Part shown: piece by piece, positions 25,749 through 35,548 of the stretch
Numbering within the stretch: the first letter of the stretch is position 1
Layout: each line of letters begins with the position of its first letter
Origin: Robinsoniella peoriensis
GTDB taxonomy: Bacteria > Bacillota > Clostridia > Lachnospirales > Lachnospiraceae
NCBI RefSeq assembly: GCF_042680125.1
Contig: NZ_JBHTNY010000012.1
DNA length: 64,000 nucleotides
Strand: one strand, 5' to 3'
Position numbers and translations under genes: made by a program
Notes under the pieces: model-generated
Told to the model about the DNA's origin: nothing
Databases searched by the model: none
What the model saw: only the letters and a program-made list of their open reading frames with translations

Positions 25749-26333
25749 ATGAATTATATCTGGGGTGGAATGATTGTAATAGGAATTATTTATGGTGCGT
25801 TTACCGGAAGAATGCAGGAAATTACAGATGCGGCTCTTACTTCATCGAAGGAGGCGGTAACGCTTTGCATTACTATGGTAGGAGTGATGTCGCTCTGGGT
25901 GGGGATTATGGAGATAGCTTCTGAGGCCGGTTTGATTAAGAGTCTGTCTAAGAAAATCAGGCCCTTTGTTCATTTTATGTTTCCTGAGATTCCCAAGGAT
26001 CATAAAGCAAATGAGCATATTACCACAAATTTTATAGCGAATTTTCTGGGTCTTGGATGGGCGGCTACACCGGCGGGGTTAAAGGCGATGGAAGAACTGG
26101 GAGAATTGAATCATCATAAACCTGTCGCCAGTAAATCTATGTGTACATTTTTGATTTTAAATATTTCTTCACTTCAGCTGATACCGGTAAACATTATTGC
26201 ATACCGGAGTCAGTATGGGAGTACGAATCCAACTTCGATCGTGGGGGCTGCAATCGTGGCGACCTGCGTTTCTACTCTGACAGGGATTGTGTTTGCGAAG
26301 ATTATGGGGAATGGAAAGCGGAGCAAGACTTGA
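25749..26333 (+). CDS. spmA: Spore maturation protein A-like (nucleoside recognition domain)
   Basis: A 194-residue membrane protein. MNYIWGGMIVIGIIYGAFTGRMQEIT and the central ITTNFIANFLGLGWAATPAGLKAMEEL match the SpmA/Gate-domain family. Family knowledge: SpmA and SpmB are needed for spore core dehydration in Bacillus and Clostridium. No spmB follows; the next gene is the GH101 enzyme, behind a terminator. The ATG at 25749 has GGGGG upstream. Confidence 0.85.
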   Translation: MNYIWGGMIVIGIIYGAFTGRMQEITDAALTSSKEAVTLCITMVGVMSLWVGIMEIASEAGLIKSLSKKIRPFVHFMFPEIPKDHKANEHITTNFIANFLGLGWAATPAGLKAMEELGELNHHKPVASKSMCTFLILNISSLQLIPVNIIAYRSQYGSTNPTSIVGAAIVATCVSTLTGIVFAKIMGNGKRSKT

Positions 26334-26376
26334 CAAACCCCGTGCTGTTTTTTGAAATATAGATTAATACAGGCCA

Positions 26377-26408
26377 GGGGCACCTTCTCAGAAAGGTGCC
26401 CCTCTTTA
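26377..26408 (+). terminator. Intrinsic terminator after spmA
   Basis: A stem of 10 bp, GGGGCACCTT with AAGGTGCCCC, and a short loop followed by TCTTT. Confidence 0.85.
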
Positions 26409-26474
26409 ATGTGAACATGCGTATTGTGTAAAAAGTATAAGTATATGTACAAATACATGGGCTTTACTTTCGCA

Positions 26475-26480
26475 TATAAT
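26475..26480 (+). promoter_or_regulatory. Possible -10 of the GH101 gene
   Basis: TATAAT lies about 190 bp before the gene start, leaving a long leader. No matching -35 is visible. Confidence 0.45.
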
Positions 26481-26544
26481 GGAATTATATGTAAAAATAA
26501 TTAAAAAAAAAGCTAAATACTGTACTAAATAACCAAGAATAAAG

Positions 26545-26634
26545 ATGAAAATCAAAGTCAGAGGTGATGGAAGTGCAATGTTGAGTATTTCAGAAGGAGG
26601 TAATATAACAAGAGTATTGTTTCGGAGGAGCTAA
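26545..26634 (+). CDS. Possible 29-residue leader peptide before the GH101 gene
   Basis: A short frame ATG...TAA encodes 29 residues beginning MKIKVRGDGSAMLSISEGG. A second in-frame ATG at 26578 would give 18 residues, with AGGTG about 12 bases upstream. It has no strong ribosome site and no recognised family. The frame itself contains AGAAGGAGGT (26591-26600) and GGAGGAG (26624-26630), strong Shine-Dalgarno-like sequences with no suitably placed start. It may be coincidence. Confidence 0.25.
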   Translation: MKIKVRGDGSAMLSISEGGNITRVLFRRS

Positions 26635-26671
26635 GAAAACAAAAAAGATGATTGGAAAGGAAGGTAAATGT

Positions 26672-29600
26672 ATGAAGAAGAAGCAGTTATGGAAAAAGAT
26701 TCTGCCGGTGTTTTTATGTACCTGTCTGGCGGTTCAGCCGGTTATGCCGGCAAACGCAGCAGGGGGCGCTGATGAGAAAAAGTCCGTATCCACAGCTGAC
26801 CTGAGTGGACCGGAGGGCACTGATGGATTATACCAAAAGGATTTTTCAAAAGATAGTATCGACGGGTTTACGGTTAAAAGCGGGACGGGCACATTGACTC
26901 AGGGGGATGGAAAACTTCAGGTACCTGCAAGTGGTACAAAACTGGTAATCGATGAGAACTCGCCGGAACTTAAAAATACGGAGGTAGAATTTGAAATTGA
27001 CCCTGCAAATAATAATGGAAACTTTTATGCAGTAGTACGGTATGCAGGACCCGATTCCTATACGGTAATTGGTAATGGCGGCGTTGGAGGGAATACATCG
27101 CCCTGGTATCTGAAAACCAGCGGCGGTCGTACCGTGTCGCTTTTATCCAGCGGCAACACTTACGGGGATGGTCAGAGGCTTTATGCAAAACGTCTGAAAC
27201 CTTATAAGCTTCGCGTAAGGGTTGTTGAAAAGGTTGTTACGGTATTTTTGGATGATGCAGAGATCTTTAATGGTGAAGTACCGGAAATTACTATGGATAC
27301 CGGAAAGTCCGGCATGTATTTTGAAGGTTCCGGCGGCGGTATCCGGAAATTTTCCGTGTCTTCCTCAAATACTATTGAACCTGTAACAGGCAGTATTACG
27401 GAAAAAGAAATTTCTTCAGACCAGATGTCAGTAAAAGTTGATGCTGATTTTCCAAGAGTAATCAGCTATAACCTGGACGGCAAGGTTATGCAGGGACAGG
27501 AAGTTCCGTACCATGCCCTGGAGATTAATAATAAGGCATATGTACCTGCCGTGACTTCAAACATTGAGGGAAACAAGGCAACGTACCATATGGAAGCAGG
27601 CAGCATGTCTTTTGATACCGTGTTGACGGTGAGGGATAATGTAATGGTGATGACCCTGGAAAACATATCTGATGGGATTAAAACCATTCATTTTCCAAAA
27701 CACAGCCTGGTATCTGTAGGCAGTGATCAGGCAGGTGCAGCACTGACTGTGAATGATAACAGAACCCAGAGCAGCATAGACCTGACAGCAAATCCTGCAG
27801 AGGATCCGGCATACAAGACAGCAGTTATTACGGTTGTAAATAATAATGAGCTGGCGGCATCTATCCGGAACGATTCTTCAAAAGATTACAGCGGCGTGGC
27901 TTACCAGACGATGAAAAACGGTGACCACTATACAACAGGGCTGTGGACAAATGAGTTTCTGGTGAAAGGTTTGGATGACAAAGATTTTGAGAAGCCTTAT
28001 ACGGCGGTTGCGATTACGGCGGACCGGAATGCAGATGGTGCGATTGACTTTCAGGATGGTACAATTGCGTATAGGGATGACTGCTATGCGGATGAATCAG
28101 ATCTGAAGATTCCGGGGGCAGAAGATGTTATGCAGTCCTACACCAGCGTGGCAATGAACGTGGGCAGTGCAGCACAATATCCGTTCCTGCGTATTTTAGA
28201 TAATGTTAAGAAGTTTAATCTGGGAACAGATGGATTTGAACAGATGATTATCCTGAAGGGATATCAGGGGGAAGGGCATGATGCAAGCCATCCTGACTTT
28301 GCAAACTATAATAACCGTGCAGGAGGTCTGGAAGACTTTAACACCATGCTGTCTGAGGGTGAGAAATATAATGCAAACTTTGGTGTGCATATCAACCATA
28401 CGGAGATGTACCCGGAAGCGGGCCAGTATGCAGTAAATGAACTGAATACCGGAGTAGGTGCATGGAACTGGTATGACTCCGCAGTAAATATGATCCGTGA
28501 AAACGATATATTAATGGATGGAAGTACGATTCCGGGAGGCAATATGGAGCAGAGGCTTCAGCAGCTTAATTCAGATACAAACGGAAAACTGAAACTGATC
28601 TATGTTGATACTTATTTTGATAACCGCTGGACGTCGTACCGTCTGCAAAAAGCAATCAACGAACTGACTGACCAGGGAATAGCGGCAGCGACAGAGTATC
28701 CTGAGAAAATGACAGGAAGGAGTGCCTGGGCACACCATATTAACAGTACTTATTCGGGTGCGGGGAATATGGTACGTTTTGTCTACAACGGACAGAAAGA
28801 TATTTTCGGACAAACAAGCCTGTTCCGCGGCGAGGGCGGACGTGTCAATGGTTTTAACGGCTGGCAGGGAGCAGATGATTACTATGCAACCATGAGAGAT
28901 TTCTTTACGAATTTGTTGCCGAACCGTTTTCTGGCCCAGTATCCGATCAGCCAGTGGACCAATAATAATAAAGCGGTTTTAGGCAGGAACAATGAAGTTG
29001 TGACAGAAATGAGAAATGGTAAGAATGTGATCAGCCTGAATGGAAATGAAGTGGCAATTGGCAATCAGATCTTCATCCCATGGACGATTGACGGACAGGA
29101 CAAGATCTACCATTATAATGAAGCCGGAGGGGAAACAACCTGGACACTTCCGGAAGACTGGAATTACACTACGGTAAAACTATACAAACTGACATCTACC
29201 GGAAAAACAGATGAACAGATCATCAATGTGGCAAACGGTGCTGTCACCATCACGGCAGATGCAAGGCAGGGATACGTGGTATATCCGGGAAGTGCAGCAG
29301 CAGACATACCGGATATGGCATCTTATGACTGGAGTACAGGCAGCCTGGTAAAGGATATGGGATTTGACAGTCATACTTTCGAAAATGGTTGGACAAATAT
29401 CAATAATAATCCAAATGTTACATTTACAGATACCAGTATCGGAAATACAATGATTCAGATTAAAGGCAGTGAAGAAGGCGGAATCGAACAGGAGATGAAC
29501 GGGCTTACCGGTGGGCAGAGCTACTCCGCGTCTGCTTGGATCCGCACGGCAGCCGGAAGAAAAGTACATATATCAGTAGAAGATCAAAATGGCAGGGAAC

Positions 29601-32600
29601 TGGCAGCAAACTATATTGATAGTTCCAATGTAATATATGGTGTTCACCATACAGATAAATACAAAGAATATTTCCAGAGAGTAAAACTTACCTTTACTGA
29701 ACCACAGGGGCAGACATCGGCAGTCATAAAGATCAAGGCAGATGCAGGTAGCGAGGATGCCGTGGCAACTATCGATGATGTACGCGTGATACCAGTCGGT
29801 CTGACAGATCAGGGAAGCCATTATTTCTTTGAAGATTTTGAAAATGTAGACCAGGAATACGGGCCGTTTGCGTCAACGGAGTCAGACCAGAGTCACTTAT
29901 CTGAAATAAATCCGGTTAACCCTGCGTTAACAGATGATGTAATTGAAGGACGCTACTCATTAAAAGTCCGCAATGGTGATTATATGAGGACACTTTCCCA
30001 TCGTGTCCGCTTAAAACCAAATACAGCTTATACAGTAGGCATCGATTATAAGGCGAAGGCACAAAATGCAGTTGTCCTTGGGGTGAAATCCGACAAGGCA
30101 CTGGCAGCAGAAGATACAAAAAATGCAACGCTGATACTCAAACCATTGAGCGGTACCGGATACGGGCAGAAGGAAAGCGTAAAAGTAACTTTTACAACCG
30201 GTAATTATGATGATTATTATATTGACCTTACAAAACAGAGCGCTTCCGAATATATCTTTGATAATTTCTATGTAGACGAAGGGAAAGCAGCAGATATTCA
30301 GGAGTATACATTAAGCTTTGCACCTGGTGAAGGAACTGTGACAGGGACAAACCCGGAAGCAGTCACAGCATCAGAAGGTACGGCAATTGTATTGCCAAAG
30401 AATCCTTACACCAGAAAGGATTATAACTTTGTCGGATGGAATGACGGGAATAAAACATACGAAGCCGGTGATACCTACAGTATGCCGGGACGTAATACTA
30501 CGTTGACCGCTATGTGGGAAGAAGGCGGAATTACTTATACAAAAATTCCAAGTGACGAATTAACAGCTGTTGCAGAAAGTCAGGAGAACAATACTCCGGG
30601 AGCGGGAGATGGACCAGGCAGCAATGCAGTGGATGGAAATGAAGATACAATCTGGCATACAGCGTATGGTCATGCACCACAGGCAGATATTCCAAATGAC
30701 CGTTATAATGGAATTACCATTGATCTGGGCGGGACGTATGATATCGGTAAACTTGAATATGTTCCAAGAAAAAATGGTCCAAATGGAATTATTACGGGAT
30801 ATAAATTATACTACAGTGAAGCTGAAACGGGAACATATGAAGAGGGTGCATTTACGGAAGTTCCGGGAGGAAGCGGTACCTGGGCAGCAGATGCTTCTAA
30901 GAAAACCGCAAAGTTCTCTGTGGTGACTGCACGCAGGCTGATGCTTCGTGCTACGCAGGCTGGAGGTGGATTTGTCTCAGCTGCTGAACTCTATGTATAT
31001 CAGGCACAGAAAAATGATTATGAATATGAAAAGGTGGAAGTAAAAGCAGCAGCGGCAGAAAGTACACAGCCCGGATATCCAATTACCAACATGCTGGCAG
31101 ATAATGATTCGATCTATCACAGCAGTTGGAGCGGCGGAATCAATATGGCACAGGGAATTAACAATAAGCTGACCTTTGATTTTGGGGATATCTGTAAAAT
31201 TGGCAAGCTGGAATATCGTCCAAGGCAGGACGGAACGAATGGAATTATCAAGGAATTTAAGCTGTACTACAGTACCACGGCAGATCAGGATGACTGGCAG
31301 GAAGTTCCGCAAGGACATATCGTATGGGCTGCTGATAAAGAGAAGAGGACAGCTGCATTTGCGCCGGTAGATGCCAGAAGGCTGCAGATGAGAGTGCTCC
31401 ATTCTATGGAAAATGTAGACTATCCGGGTGCAGATCCTGCAGATAAATTTATCTCAGGACAGTATATGGCATTCTACAAAGCGGTGGAAACGGAAGAGCC
31501 GGGGGATGACAGCCTGGTTATTACACCCGGTTCATGCGGGTGTACTTTCAGCGGCCTGGTTTTCGACAACCGCAAGATTGTTATACCGAAAAATGCAGAC
31601 CAGATTACAGTAAACTTGTCCGCAGAAGGAATGCTCGTACCGTGTGAGACACCAGGCCATGACCAGGAGGACATCAGCTACTCCTTTGAAATTGCAGAAG
31701 GAGCTGCAGGTGCAGCCATATCCGGAACAGAGCTCAGGGTTGGCTCTGCAGGCATTATAAAAGTACGTGCTATCGCAGAAGTAAACGGTGCAAAAGCAGT
31801 ACGCACATCCGTATTTACCATAGTGAAAGGTGAATATACAGTGACTGCACAGGCAGACCCGGCAGAGGGCGGAACTGTGAAAGGGACTACAGATGTGGAA
31901 GCGGGCGGAACTGCGGTATTGACGGCAGAAGCCAACGAAGGATACACATTTGGCGGATGGTATCTTGGGGAAGAAAAGGTAGGCGAGGAACCTGCTTTCA
32001 CTACGCCGGAGATCACAGAGGACACCGTCTATACAGCTAAGTTTATAAAAGACTTAAAAGACGTAACAATTACAGCCCGTTCGGAAGACGAAGCAGCAGG
32101 AAGCGTATCCGGCGGCGGTACAGTTAAGGAAGGGGAAAAAGTCACCCTTACCGCCATGGCAAATGAGGGTTATACCTTCGAGGGCTGGTATCTGGAAGGC
32201 GTAAAAGTATCCGATGCATCCGTATATGAAATTGAAGCGGCAGAAGATGCAGAGTATATTGCCAGATTTATAAAAAATGCACCTGCCAGGGTAACCATTA
32301 CCGTACAGTCTGAAGATGAAACGGCAGGAACGGTATCCGGCGGCGGAAGTGTAAACGTTGGTGAGACAGTAACCATAACTGCCACAGCCAATGAAGGCTA
32401 CACATTTGAAGGCTGGTATCTGGGAGAAACAAAAGTATCTGACCAGGCAGAATATAAAATAGAAGCAACAGAGGATGCCGCATACATTGCACGGTTTACG
32501 AAAAATGCGGTACAGCAGGTGACGGTTACCGCTGAAGCAACAGAAGGCGGAATGGCAGAAGGGACTGCAACGGTAGATATTGGAACAACGGTAAAACTTA

Positions 32601-33979
32601 TTGCAGCAGCGAACGAAGGCTATGTATTCGAAGGCTGGTACCTGGATAATGTCAGGGTATCCGAAAATGCAGAGTATGAAGTGGTAGCAAAAGAGGATAC
32701 CACTTATGTTGCGCGGTTCACAAAAGCAGAAGAGCCACAGCCGGAAATGGTGAACATTACCGTACAGTCAGCAGATGAAACGGCAGGAACCGTAAGCGGC
32801 AGCGGAACCGTTAAGAAAGGTGAAGAATTTACCATAACCGCATTTCCAAATGAAGGCTACACATTTGAAGGCTGGTATCTGAATGATGAAAAAGTATCGG
32901 ATCAGGCAAGCCTGACCTTGAAGGCAGAAACAGATGCTGTGTATACAGCACGATTTGAAGAAAAGCCAAAAGAAATGATCACGATTCAGGCAGTGGCAGA
33001 AGCCGGAGGAACCGTAACCGGCAGCGTGACCGCAGAATATGGAAGTGCGGTAACCATTAAGGCATATCCGCAGGAAGGCTATGTATTTGAAGGCTGGTAT
33101 ATAGGGGATATGAAAGTATCATCACAACCGGAATATACAATAAATGCTTTACAGAACACTGTGTATACCGCAAAATTTGTTAAGAAAGAAGCGCCGAAGC
33201 CACAAAAAGTTACCCTTACGGTAAAAGCAGAAACAGGCGGTACAGCAGCAGGCGGTCAGACGGTGGATGCCGGAAGCAAGGTTGATTTAACGGCAAAACC
33301 ATCCGCTAAGTATACGTTTGAGGGCTGGTATCTCAATGGAAAGAAAGTATCCACAACCGCAAAGTATACGGTAACGGTTTATGAAAACGTAACTTATACA
33401 GCTAAATTCAAAAAGATTACGGCGCCGAAAAAAGTAAGCGGATTAAAAGCATCTAATCTGAAAACAAACCAGATGAAATTAACCTGGAATAAAACCAGCG
33501 GTGCAAAAGGCTACGAATTAAGCCGCTATAATCCGGATAAAAACAAATGGTACGTAGTAAAAACCACAGGCCAGACAAGTTATACGGTAAAAGGCTTAAG
33601 CGCCGGAACAATTTACAAATACAGGGTAAGGGCATATACGTTATCCGGAAGTAAAAAGCTGTTCGGTAAATATTCAAAATACTTAAAGACAGCAACAACA
33701 CCGAAAAAACCGGCACTCTCTGCTAAAGCAGCTTCTAAAACAAGCGTGAAGCTTTCCTGGAAAAAGGGAACAAAGGCAGATGGATTTGCCATTTATATGA
33801 AGACCGGAAAAGGTGGCTTTACCAGGATTAAAAACGCATCTGCAGCACGTACTGCATATACAAAGACAAAACTGAAAAAGGGTAAGACTTACCAGTTTAA
33901 GATGCGTGGATACAAGAGGGTTGGAGATACTAAAGTATATGGAAATTATTCGAAGGTTCGAACAGTAAAATTGAAATAA
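26672..33979 (+). CDS. Giant secreted endo-alpha-N-acetylgalactosaminidase-like enzyme (GH101)
   Basis: A 2,435-residue secreted protein. Signal peptide 1-30. LamG-like domain about 45-235. GH101 beta-sandwich plus barrel about 240-870, with candidate nucleophile Asp646 in IYVDTYFDN and candidate acid/base Glu675 in AATEYPEKM, at the spacing expected from studied GH101 enzymes. Two galactose-binding-like modules 886-1209, an InlB-type repeat about 1210-1286, two F5/8C (CBM32-like) modules about 1288-1603, an Ig-like stretch to 1720, seven repeats of about 70 residues with NEGYTFEGWYL cores (1720-2249), and two C-terminal FN3 modules. No LPXTG. Family knowledge: GH101 releases the core-1 disaccharide (T antigen) from mucin-type O-glycans. 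Start 26672 is favoured by GGAAGG upstream; an ATG at 26648 is possible. Confidence 0.9.
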   Translation: MKKKQLWKKILPVFLCTCLAVQPVMPANAAGGADEKKSVSTADLSGPEGTDGLYQKDFSKDSIDGFTVKSGTGTLTQGDGKLQVPASGTKLVIDENSPELKNTEVEFEIDPANNNGNFYAVVRYAGPDSYTVIGNGGVGGNTSPWYLKTSGGRTVSLLSSGNTYGDGQRLYAKRLKPYKLRVRVVEKVVTVFLDDAEIFNGEVPEITMDTGKSGMYFEGSGGGIRKFSVSSSNTIEPVTGSITEKEISSDQMSVKVDADFPRVISYNLDGKVMQGQEVPYHALEINNKAYVPAVTSNIEGNKATYHMEAGSMSFDTVLTVRDNVMVMTLENISDGIKTIHFPKHSLVSVGSDQAGAALTVNDNRTQSSIDLTANPAEDPAYKTAVITVVNNNELAASIRNDSSKDYSGVAYQTMKNGDHYTTGLWTNEFLVKGLDDKDFEKPYTAVAITADRNADGAIDFQDGTIAYRDDCYADESDLKIPGAEDVMQSYTSVAMNVGSAAQYPFLRILDNVKKFNLGTDGFEQMIILKGYQGEGHDASHPDFANYNNRAGGLEDFNTMLSEGEKYNANFGVHINHTEMYPEAGQYAVNELNTGVGAWNWYDSAVNMIRENDILMDGSTIPGGNMEQRLQQLNSDTNGKLKLIYVDTYFDNRWTSYRLQKAINELTDQGIAAATEYPEKMTGRSAWAHHINSTYSGAGNMVRFVYNGQKDIFGQTSLFRGEGGRVNGFNGWQGADDYYATMRDFFTNLLPNRFLAQYPISQWTNNNKAVLGRNNEVVTEMRNGKNVISLNGNEVAIGNQIFIPWTIDGQDKIYHYNEAGGETTWTLPEDWNYTTVKLYKLTSTGKTDEQIINVANGAVTITADARQGYVVYPGSAAADIPDMASYDWSTGSLVKDMGFDSHTFENGWTNINNNPNVTFTDTSIGNTMIQIKGSEEGGIEQEMNGLTGGQSYSASAWIRTAAGRKVHISVEDQNGRELAANYIDSSNVIYGVHHTDKYKEYFQRVKLTFTEPQGQTSAVIKIKADAGSEDAVATIDDVRVIPVGLTDQGSHYFFEDFENVDQEYGPFASTESDQSHLSEINPVNPALTDDVIEGRYSLKVRNGDYMRTLSHRVRLKPNTAYTVGIDYKAKAQNAVVLGVKSDKALAAEDTKNATLILKPLSGTGYGQKESVKVTFTTGNYDDYYIDLTKQSASEYIFDNFYVDEGKAADIQEYTLSFAPGEGTVTGTNPEAVTASEGTAIVLPKNPYTRKDYNFVGWNDGNKTYEAGDTYSMPGRNTTLTAMWEEGGITYTKIPSDELTAVAESQENNTPGAGDGPGSNAVDGNEDTIWHTAYGHAPQADIPNDRYNGITIDLGGTYDIGKLEYVPRKNGPNGIITGYKLYYSEAETGTYEEGAFTEVPGGSGTWAADASKKTAKFSVVTARRLMLRATQAGGGFVSAAELYVYQAQKNDYEYEKVEVKAAAAESTQPGYPITNMLADNDSIYHSSWSGGINMAQGINNKLTFDFGDICKIGKLEYRPRQDGTNGIIKEFKLYYSTTADQDDWQEVPQGHIVWAADKEKRTAAFAPVDARRLQMRVLHSMENVDYPGADPADKFISGQYMAFYKAVETEEPGDDSLVITPGSCGCTFSGLVFDNRKIVIPKNADQITVNLSAEGMLVPCETPGHDQEDISYSFEIAEGAAGAAISGTELRVGSAGIIKVRAIAEVNGAKAVRTSVFTIVKGEYTVTAQADPAEGGTVKGTTDVEAGGTAVLTAEANEGYTFGGWYLGEEKVGEEPAFTTPEITEDTVYTAKFIKDLKDVTITARSEDEAAGSVSGGGTVKEGEKVTLTAMANEGYTFEGWYLEGVKVSDASVYEIEAAEDAEYIARFIKNAPARVTITVQSEDETAGTVSGGGSVNVGETVTITATANEGYTFEGWYLGETKVSDQAEYKIEATEDAAYIARFTKNAVQQVTVTAEATEGGMAEGTATVDIGTTVKLIAAANEGYVFEGWYLDNVRVSENAEYEVVAKEDTTYVARFTKAEEPQPEMVNITVQSADETAGTVSGSGTVKKGEEFTITAFPNEGYTFEGWYLNDEKVSDQASLTLKAETDAVYTARFEEKPKEMITIQAVAEAGGTVTGSVTAEYGSAVTIKAYPQEGYVFEGWYIGDMKVSSQPEYTINALQNTVYTAKFVKKEAPKPQKVTLTVKAETGGTAAGGQTVDAGSKVDLTAKPSAKYTFEGWYLNGKKVSTTAKYTVTVYENVTYTAKFKKITAPKKVSGLKASNLKTNQMKLTWNKTSGAKGYELSRYNPDKNKWYVVKTTGQTSYTVKGLSAGTIYKYRVRAYTLSGSKKLFGKYSKYLKTATTPKKPALSAKAASKTSVKLSWKKGTKADGFAIYMKTGKGGFTRIKNASAARTAYTKTKLKKGKTYQFKMRGYKRVGDTKVYGNYSKVRTVKLK
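31831..33417 (+). repeat. Seven in-frame coding repeats in the GH101 protein
   Basis: Seven units of about 210-220 bases, each encoding a segment with G-T/S-V near the start, then EGYTFEGWYL and ending in Y-(T/I)-A-(K/R)-F. The core is also nearly identical at DNA level between several units, pointing to recent expansion or gene conversion. Confidence 0.9.
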
Positions 33980-34006
33980 AATAAGATATATTAAAACACC
34001 CTCTGA

Positions 34007-34077
34007 GCAGGGCAGTGATTCTTGATATTTATAAACAGGTTATGTTTATAAACAGGAATAGCTGCCTTGCTTTTTTT
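34007..34077 (+). terminator. Intrinsic terminator after the GH101 gene
   Basis: GCAGGGCAG (34007-34015) pairs with CTGCCTTGC (34062-34070, one G-T pair) and is followed by seven T. The long loop carries a duplicated TTTATAAACAGG. Confidence 0.75.
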
Positions 34078-34150
34078 CTGTCATGGAATACAAAGTATCA
34101 GAATCGGGGATAATGTAGAAATACTTCATATATCGGAGGAGAGATAAATT

Positions 34151-35548
34151 ATGGATGACATCATTGTAAGGCTGCATTCGGTAGAAATAAAAAACTTTAA
34201 AAATACTGCATATGGAAAAGTAGAGATGCCTTCCCGGATCCATCAGGGCATAGTGCTGGATACTTCTGAAATATTGGGGATTTACGGACAAAATGGCTCC
34301 GGAAAGACTACGGTAATTGATACGCTTTTCTATGTGCAGAAGATAATCATGGGGCTTAGTATTCCGGAAGAACTGGTTAATTATATTACCAGCGGGCAGG
34401 ATTATGCTAAAGTAAAAGCAGTGTTTCTGGTGACCGGAAAGGAACGGCAGTTTGAGGTGGAGTATGAGCTTTGGTTCCGCAGAACAGAAGAAAATACTGC
34501 TGTTATTTCAAAAGAATCATTATCTGCTGCTAAGATCGTACAGGGTGAGTACACACAAAAGTATTTATTTATGGAATATACTGCAGAAGATACGGAAGGT
34601 GTATTTACGCCAAAAGAAATGCTGGAGGATGTGATTCTTGGAAATGAAGAGAACGGTACGAACCTGATTGTAGCAAAAAAAGTTGCCCGGATTCATAATT
34701 GTTCCTACATCTTTGGGGAGACCAGCCGGGAGATTTTCTGTAATGAGAGTGGGGAGAATTTTCTGGATTATGCATTTTTGATTCAGTCCCTATACAACTA
34801 TGCAATGATGGATCTATTTGTTATCCGGGATTCGCACTCCGGTGCAATCAGCGCGGATTTTCTTTTGCCCGTGGCATTTCGGGTTACAGACCGCAAGTCA
34901 GCCACCAGAGGTGATTTTGTAATTGCTTTAAAAGAACCCACTCTTGTGGAGGAAAGCCGTTTTGAACTGTTGAAGCAAATTGTGGGGGAAATAAATATCG
35001 TACTTGCCACCATTATACCGGGTATGACATTGGATATCAAAGATTATGGACAGCAGCTTGTGGAGAATGGCGGTGTCGGGCGAAAGGTGGATCTTACTTC
35101 CAGGCGTGGGGAGATGGAGATTCCCATACGATTTGAGTCAGATGGAATCGTTAAGATTATTTCCATCCTCAATGTGCTGATCCGGGCATACAGCGATCCG
35201 GGCATCTGCCTGGTTGTGGATGAACTGGACGCCGGTATTTATGAATATCTATTGGGAGAGCTTCTGGATATATTCAATAAAGGTGCAAAAGGGCAGCTGA
35301 TATTCACTTCCCACAATCTGCGGGCTTTAGAAATGTTGGGCAATGACAGTATCTTGTTTTCCACAGCCAACCCGGACAACCGGTATATCAGAATGGAGCA
35401 TACGGGAAACAGCCTGAATCTGCGGGATGCCTATATCCGCAGCATCACCTTAGGCGGACAACAGGAATGTATCTATACCGATACGGACAGTATCAAGATT
35501 GCAAGGTCATTTCGTAAAGCAGGGAGGGAAATTACAAATGCCAGATAA
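34151..35548 (+). CDS. AAA/OLD-type ATPase of a two-gene system (AbiLi/RloA-like)
   Basis: A 465-residue ABC-like ATPase. Walker A GQNGSGKTT is at 46-54 after the family opening VEIKNFKNTAYG. A signature-like SDGIVKI is near residue 335, Walker B with catalytic acids Asp357-Glu358 lies in LVVDELDAGIYEYLL, and an H-loop-like FTSHNLRALEML follows. This is the AAA_15/AAA_21 group used by OLD, AbiLi, RloA and PARIS AriA proteins. The last 11 bases overlap the next gene, which has TOPRIM-like motifs. Known ATPase-TOPRIM pairs abort phage infection; that role here is inferred from architecture alone. Good ribosome site CGGAGGAG. Confidence 0.8.
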   Translation: MDDIIVRLHSVEIKNFKNTAYGKVEMPSRIHQGIVLDTSEILGIYGQNGSGKTTVIDTLFYVQKIIMGLSIPEELVNYITSGQDYAKVKAVFLVTGKERQFEVEYELWFRRTEENTAVISKESLSAAKIVQGEYTQKYLFMEYTAEDTEGVFTPKEMLEDVILGNEENGTNLIVAKKVARIHNCSYIFGETSREIFCNESGENFLDYAFLIQSLYNYAMMDLFVIRDSHSGAISADFLLPVAFRVTDRKSATRGDFVIALKEPTLVEESRFELLKQIVGEINIVLATIIPGMTLDIKDYGQQLVENGGVGRKVDLTSRRGEMEIPIRFESDGIVKIISILNVLIRAYSDPGICLVVDELDAGIYEYLLGELLDIFNKGAKGQLIFTSHNLRALEMLGNDSILFSTANPDNRYIRMEHTGNSLNLRDAYIRSITLGGQQECIYTDTDSIKIARSFRKAGREITNAR

